Below, one piece after another: positions 23,017-26,911 of a stretch of DNA of 26,911 nt (position 1 is the stretch's first letter; every line of letters starts with the position of its first letter). A program made the position numbers and the translations under genes. The notes below the pieces were generated by a model, which saw only the letters and a program-made list of their open reading frames with translations, was not told the origin of the DNA and ran no database searches. The stretch is from Spirochaetales bacterium (GTDB lineage Bacteria; Spirochaetota; Leptospiria; Leptospirales; Leptonemataceae): contig JACKOY010000031.1 in the NCBI GenBank assembly GCA_024233935.1, forward strand, positions 1-26,911, read 5' to 3'.

Positions 23017-23936
23017 GCGGCCTCTTCCGCAAGACCCGGCTTATGGGTCGTAAGGCCATACAGGGGCAGCACCACCAGCGCAAGGCAGGGCAGGAAAATG
23101 TACCACGGCAGAAGCGCGGTCGTAAGCGCGTCACCCCCGAAGTAAGGCATTTCCGGCCAGAAGTAGATCTGGGCGACGCTCAGCATGTTCAACAACGCGT
23201 GTATCGCAATCGGCAGCAAGATGCTCCCCGTTCTGAGCCGCAAAATCGCAAGCACAATCCCGAAAAGAAACAGCGGGGCCGCTTCCCAGGGATTGAGGTG
23301 CGAAAGGGCATAGAGCGCCGATTGAAAAACAACGCTGCCATACAAAAGCAGTCGCGCCCGCAATCCCGGAACCGCAAAAAAGTAACGGGCCGCGAGCCCC
23401 AGCATGAGGCCGCGAAAGACAAGTTCTTCGACGATCGGCGCCACGATTCCCGGTGTGACAAAGGCCCCCAGTAGATCCAGCCAGTGGTGGCGGGGCCACA
23501 TCAATTCCAGGCTCGCGCGCAAAAGCCGATCCACCGGAAACAGAACGAGCGCAATCGCGTGCAGTTGCTGACCAACGCCAATGAGGCCCAGGGGCAGGGC
23601 ACACAGCAGCGCCAGAAGCCCGGGCGAAACACGAAGCGCGGCTTCAAGGGCTCGCCGCAGGCTTACGCGGTAGGTGATCCGATCCGTTTCGCCCGCCAGG
23701 TCCGCCGGAGGAAGCAGCATCAATTGCACGGCCTCGGTTCTGCGGAAAAAAAGGCACACAAAAAACAGGGGGCCGATATAGCTTGCGCTCAGGATCAGCT
23801 TGTAATGCTGCTGATATAGGATCTCGACGGGATCGGAACCCATGCGCAACGCAAATTCGACTATGAACTTGGTCGCCAGGAAGCCGGCACAAAGAGCTAT
23901 GGCCCACAGCGCGACCAGTCCGGTTCGAAGGAGCAT
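23013..23936 (-). CDS. CPBP-family (CAAX protease-like/Abi) intramembrane metalloprotease
   Basis: A 307-residue membrane protein with about eight hydrophobic segments. The CPBP motifs are IVEELVFRG (168-176; E170, E171 and R175 of EExxxR), YALSHLNPW with H213, and IAIHALLNM with H246. These residues form the metal site of Rce1/Abi-type proteases, which cut inside the membrane or near it. Bacterial members process peptides or act in bacteriocin immunity and sporulation; the role here is unknown. Overlap with the downstream MBOAT gene suggests a linked job, perhaps at the envelope. Start choice is uncertain: ATG 23936 gives a normal first membrane segment, whereas TTG 23978 adds 14 residues; neither has a good ribosome site. 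It is divergent from flbD. Confidence 0.87.
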   Translation of the reverse strand: MLLRTGLVALWAIALCAGFLATKFIVEFALRMGSDPVEILYQQHYKLILSASYIGPLFFVCLFFRRTEAVQLMLLPPADLAGETDRITYRVSLRRALEAALRVSPGLLALLCALPLGLIGVGQQLHAIALVLFPVDRLLRASLELMWPRHHWLDLLGAFVTPGIVAPIVEELVFRGLMLGLAARYFFAVPGLRARLLLYGSVVFQSALYALSHLNPWEAAPLFLFGIVLAILRLRTGSILLPIAIHALLNMLSVAQIYFWPEMPYFGGDALTTALLPWYIFLPCLALVVLPLYGLTTHKPGLAEEAA

Positions 23937-23992
23937 TGACGCGACACTGCCGCGGCCTGGCGCACTCTGTCGAGCCAAATGAGGAACCCGTT

Positions 23993-24202
23993 ATGATCGA
24001 GGTGCACCGTCTGAAGGGTGAGCCCTTTTTCTTGAATCACCGGCTGATCGAGGTTGTCGAACGCAATCCGGACACCGTGGTTACCCTGATGAACGAGAAG
24101 CGCTATCTGGTGCGCGAAAGCCCGGAGGAGCTGATCGCGCTGATCCAGCAATTTGAGGCCAAAATTTTTGCTTTGCGCGATACAGGCCCCGTCGATAGAT
24201 AA
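23993..24202 (+). CDS. flbD: FlbD/SwrD-family flagellar protein
   Basis: A 69-residue protein that matches FlbD (SwrD) over its whole length: MIEVHRLKGEPFFLNHRLIE, then VVERNPDTVVTLMNEKRYLV, then a Glu-rich helical end (ESPEELIALIQQFEAKI). In Bacillus, SwrD raises flagellar power, probably by acting on the stator; in spirochaetes the gene usually sits between flgE and motA. GAGGAA eight bases upstream supports ATG 23993. It is followed after 38 bases by motA, so it starts the stator operon here. flgE, usually upstream, is absent; the upstream neighbour is the divergent CPBP gene. Confidence 0.9.
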   Translation: MIEVHRLKGEPFFLNHRLIEVVERNPDTVVTLMNEKRYLVRESPEELIALIQQFEAKIFALRDTGPVDR

Positions 24203-24240
24203 GACATAATGTCAGGCCAGAGGAGCAGGATCGATAACCT

Positions 24241-25029
24241 ATGGACTTAGCTTCGCTCGGCGGATTGATCCTGGGCTTTGTTCTGGTCATGTTCGGCACC
24301 ATTCAGGCCGGATTGAGCCCGCTGGACATATTGAATATTCCATCGGTCTTCATCACCTTTGGTGGAGGGGCCGCGGCTTCGATCATTTCGAGTCCGATGA
24401 GCCGCCTGACGAATTTCGCAAACTATACCCGCTTTGCGTTTTCTCCACAGCAGACCGACGTTGCGAATTTAATTGTTACACTCGTGAACTTTTCCGAACG
24501 GGCCCGCCGCGAGGGATTGCTGTCCCTTGAAGATGACCTCGTAAATCTCGATGAACCCTTTCTCAGAAAGGGCATTCAGCTGGTCGTGGACGGAACAGAT
24601 CCCGAGCTCGTGCGCAACATTCTCGAAACCGAGATGCAGAACATTGCAAATCGGCACGGCGACGGGATCAAGTTCTGGGGTGACCTCGGCTTTTATTTTC
24701 CGGCCTTTGGTATGATCGGGACTTTGATTGGACTTGTGCAGATGCTCAAAAACCTCGGGGCCGGCGACCCGGGAGCTATCGGCTCCGGTATGGCGGCGGC
24801 CCTGATTACCACGCTGTATGGTTCGCTTGGTTCCAACCTGGTCGCGCTGCCCATTCAGCGTAAGCTACAATTGCGCGACGGGGACGAGCAGACGATCAAG
24901 GCGATCATGATTGAGGGAATTCTCAGCATTCAGTCCGGGGACAACCCGCGGATCGTTAAAGATAAGCTGTCCTCTTTCCTGGCGCCCGCCGATCGCTCGC
25001 AACTCGACGAGGTCGCCGGCGGTCCTTGA
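24241..25029 (+). CDS. motA: flagellar stator protein MotA
   Basis: The 262-residue inner-membrane protein has four transmembrane segments: two at the N-terminus (~7-24 and ~31-50) and two flanking the PAFGMIGTLIGLVQML motif and ALITTLYGSLGSNLVALP. Pro154 in FYFPAFG corresponds to the conserved Pro173 of E. coli MotA, needed for torque. The cytoplasmic loop (~60-145) has SERARREGLLSLED (85-98) with the charged residues that face FliG. With MotB it forms the proton (or Na+) conducting stator. AGGA lies about ten bases before the ATG, a slightly long spacing. motB starts three bases after its stop. Confidence 0.95.
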   Translation: MDLASLGGLILGFVLVMFGTIQAGLSPLDILNIPSVFITFGGGAAASIISSPMSRLTNFANYTRFAFSPQQTDVANLIVTLVNFSERARREGLLSLEDDLVNLDEPFLRKGIQLVVDGTDPELVRNILETEMQNIANRHGDGIKFWGDLGFYFPAFGMIGTLIGLVQMLKNLGAGDPGAIGSGMAAALITTLYGSLGSNLVALPIQRKLQLRDGDEQTIKAIMIEGILSIQSGDNPRIVKDKLSSFLAPADRSQLDEVAGGP

Positions 25030-25032
25030 TCC

Positions 25033-25869
25033 ATGGCAAAAAAGGAAAGGTGTCCCGAATGCGAAGAAGGCGCGCCGCTGTGGATGGTCACCTACGGCGA
25101 CATGGTCACGCTGCTTCTGTGCTTGTTCGTGATGCTCTATACCACCGGTAAAGCCACGCCCCAGGAAGTGCAGATCATTCTTTCGGCTTTCAACAACAGT
25201 CTTGGTTTTTTCACCGGTGGACAGACGCTGTCGGAAGGTCGCCTGGAAGAAATGGGTATGAACCTCGAGACTTTGCCGTCTCAGACCCAGGGGCGATCGT
25301 TGTCCCAGGCAAAGAAGCAGGCCCGCAGCGTTTTCATGCCGGAAATTCAGACACGTCGCGTGCGGGTCACCGAGGACGAGCGCGGTCTGGTGATTTCACT
25401 GATTGGGGCCGAGTACTTCGAACCCGGCAGCGCCCTTCTGACTCCGCAAATCCAGGATGTGCTGAAGCGCGCCGCCGGTCTGATTAAAGAACTGAACAAG
25501 TTCGTTCGCATTGAGGGCTACTGTTCTCAGGACGAAGTCGAATATCTTCAGGGCCGCCAGGACGTGGGCAACGAGGAACGCATTTACCAGAATTCCTGGG
25601 ACCTTGCCGGGGCCCGGGCGATCAACACGACCGTGTTCTTGTACAATCAGGACGTTCCTCCGGATTGGCTGCAGTCGGTGAGCTATGGCTCCTACCGACC
25701 CCTGGCGGACGTGGGCGACACCGGAACCCCGGAGGCCGCCGCGCACAACCGTCGCATTGACATCGTGATTCTGACCTACAAGGAAAGCGCCCGGGAAGAA
25801 GGCGAATCCGGATTTCGTCTGCCGGAGTCCCGTTTGCCGGGCTCGGAATCTCTCATTCCGGATACGTAG
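25033..25869 (+). CDS. motB: flagellar stator protein MotB
   Basis: A 278-residue protein with one N-terminal membrane segment (~20-37), where Asp23 in TYGDMVTLLLCLFVML is the ion-binding residue equal to Asp32 of E. coli. The N-terminus KKERCPECEEGAPLWM, with C-P-E-C, is typical of spirochaete and several other MotB proteins. A plug/linker (~40-120) follows, then an OmpA-like peptidoglycan-binding domain (~120-255) that ends in AAAHNRRIDIVIL (247 region). That domain has an inserted Gly/Glu/Arg-rich loop around 170-185 (LQGRQDVGNEERIYQN). The last ~20 residues are a Ser/Pro/Glu-rich tail. It starts three bases after motA. FliL and FliM, which usually follow in spirochaetes, do not; the next gene is an Rpn nuclease after ~74 bases. 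Confidence 0.94.
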   Translation: MAKKERCPECEEGAPLWMVTYGDMVTLLLCLFVMLYTTGKATPQEVQIILSAFNNSLGFFTGGQTLSEGRLEEMGMNLETLPSQTQGRSLSQAKKQARSVFMPEIQTRRVRVTEDERGLVISLIGAEYFEPGSALLTPQIQDVLKRAAGLIKELNKFVRIEGYCSQDEVEYLQGRQDVGNEERIYQNSWDLAGARAINTTVFLYNQDVPPDWLQSVSYGSYRPLADVGDTGTPEAAAHNRRIDIVILTYKESAREEGESGFRLPESRLPGSESLIPDT

Positions 25870-25943
25870 GGGAGGCGCCTGGGGCGGGGTCCCAACCCGC
25901 GAACCCCGAACTTCCTGTCCCAGACATCTGCTACAGTGAAATC

Positions 25944-26911
25944 ATGGGCGAGTTTACCAATCCCCATGACCGGCTGATCCGCAGCTTATTTCAGGAAGCC
26001 GAACAGGCGGCCTCTTTCTTTCGCGCGACGCTCCCGGCTACTGTCGTCGATCTCCTTGACTTCGATCAAATCAACCTTCTGCCGGGCACGTTTATTTCGG
26101 AAGAACTCCGGGAAAGCCGAAGCGACCTACTGATCGAAGTGCCGCTTCGGTCGGGCGAGCGCGCAAACATCTACGTGCTTTTCGAACACAAATCCTACGT
26201 CGATCCCGGCGTGTTTGTGCAGCTCCTGGGTTATCTGGCCGAAATCCACAAGCGGCAGTTTGCAGACACAGGCCGGCTGTCGGTCGTGATTCCGTTTGTG
26301 TTCTATCACGGCGACAGGACATGGAACCCTGGCCGCAGTTTTGGAGATGGCTTCGACCTGAGCGCCCGGGAGCGGCGTGTTTTTTCGGAATACATCGCTG
26401 ATTTCCAGATCGCACGGTTCGAGCTGAACGACGCCAACCTGGATGCGCTGATCCGTGATGCCGCCCTCCGGGCGGTCCTGGGTGTTATGCAAAACATCCG
26501 CGAGCCGGATTTCCTCGAGCGCCTCGTTCCCCTGTTGCGCGGACTTGCGGAAAGCCGCGATCCTTCGAAAAAGCTTGCGCTGCTCCGGACTCTACTCATC
26601 TATATTATGAATACCCGCGAGCAAGAATCCACCGAGGAAATCAAACGCGCACTCATTGCGGCCCGAATACGGGACAACGAGGAAACCATGGCAACCATCG
26701 CAGACAGATTACGAGAGGAAGGCCTGAATCAGGGTCTCGAACGAGGCCGGGCCGAAGGCGAGATAGAGGGCATACGCAAAGGCGAGGCCGAGGGCGCACG
26801 AAAAGCGAAGCTCGAAACCGCGAAGGCGATGCTCGCGGAGGGCATAGCGATCGAAACCGTCCTGCGTGTTACCGGCCTGGATCGGGAGTCGCTGGAGGGC
26901 GCGCCTCCGGC
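25944..26911 (+). CDS. Rpn-family recombination-promoting nuclease (partial, 3' end outside window)
   Basis: At least 322 residues, running off the window edge. The N-terminus (NPHDRLIRSLFQEAEQAASFF) has the typical HD-x-L-x-R start of Rpn/YhgA proteins, often labelled transposase_31. The PD-(D/E)XK core is RSDLLIEVPL (Asp61, Glu65) and LFEHKS with Glu81 and Lys83. The C-terminal ~70 residues contain an E/G/R-rich coiled-coil run (GLERGRAEGEIEG) then a short helical motif IAIETVLRVTGLDRESLE, both common in this family. Such proteins are DNA endonucleases that raise RecA-independent recombination, and some form regulatory or anti-phage pairs with an internally started short version. Internal ATG codons exist near 26690 (ATGGCAACC) in frame. 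Unlike nearby genes it uses ATA, AGA, TTA codons in the tail, a hint of transfer. Confidence 0.88.
   Translation, partial: MGEFTNPHDRLIRSLFQEAEQAASFFRATLPATVVDLLDFDQINLLPGTFISEELRESRSDLLIEVPLRSGERANIYVLFEHKSYVDPGVFVQLLGYLAEIHKRQFADTGRLSVVIPFVFYHGDRTWNPGRSFGDGFDLSARERRVFSEYIADFQIARFELNDANLDALIRDAALRAVLGVMQNIREPDFLERLVPLLRGLAESRDPSKKLALLRTLLIYIMNTREQESTEEIKRALIAARIRDNEETMATIADRLREEGLNQGLERGRAEGEIEGIRKGEAEGARKAKLETAKAMLAEGIAIETVLRVTGLDRESLEGAPP

Noticed and set aside
25870..25943. Terminator after motB
   Set aside because: Only a five-base GCGGG/CCCGC stem without a U-tract; too weak.
1..26911. CRISPR array, tRNA/rRNA, insertion sequence or integron attC sites
   Set aside because: No regularly spaced repeats, cloverleaf-like segments, transposase genes with terminal repeats, or attC core sites were recognised by eye. 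The Rpn gene is called a transposase in older databases but has no flanking repeats here.

Overview
The window is chromosomal DNA from a GC-rich spirochaete, most likely of the leptospiral branch (Leptonema/Turneriella-like rather than AT-rich Leptospira). The evidence is a flbD-motA-motB flagellar cluster whose MotB has a Cys-rich N-terminus, several lipoproteins of types I associate with Leptospira, a DUF6935-type secreted protein, an AlgI-like MBOAT acyltransferase, and many signal-transduction and stress genes. The assignment rests on gene content only; no rRNA, tRNA, CRISPR array, insertion sequence or replication origin was seen.

Left part (1-7.1 kb). A plus-strand trio encodes a secreted protein built from two Cys-patterned repeats, an alkyltransferase-like DNA-damage sensor (PWHR in place of PCHR) and a DUF6935-like secreted protein. 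It abuts, tail to tail, a minus-strand gene whose product fuses an ammonium channel (Amt) to a linker and a SpoIIE/PP2C serine phosphatase. This is the most unusual protein in the window, a candidate one-piece ammonium sensor feeding a partner-switching pathway. Next comes a minus-strand run of a lytic transglycosylase, an M14 zinc carboxypeptidase and a short RNase D.

Middle (7.2-13.8 kb). A plus-strand run encodes a predicted outer-membrane barrel, a HadA/HadB-like pair of (R)-hydroxyacyl dehydratase subunits and an NTF2/SnoaL-fold protein. These meet a minus-strand monoglyceride-lipase-like hydrolase with a very basic, histone H1-like tail. A short DoxX-like membrane protein follows, then two overlapping minus-strand lipoprotein genes.

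Right part (14-23.9 kb). This holds a DUF1289 protein; a FetA/FetB-like ABC pair whose ATPase lacks the usual switch histidine; a PiT-family permease one base from cysK (probable sulfate uptake and cysteine synthesis); a CPA2 antiporter with two universal-stress domains; a PanE-like ketopantoate reductase; and a CPBP-type membrane protease overlapping an MBOAT acyltransferase. A short stretch between the last two groups reads like a piece of a beta-propeller (SBBP) protein and may be a gene remnant.

Right end (24-26.9 kb). flbD (swrD), motA and motB encode the flagellar stator module. No flgE, fliL or fliM is visible; the next gene is an Rpn-type PD-(D/E)XK nuclease that runs off the end of the window.

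No large novel defence or mobile system is evident. The items most worth pursuing are the Amt-SpoIIE fusion, the H1-tailed hydrolase, the CysP-like/CysK operon, the atypical FetA and the twin-repeat secreted protein.
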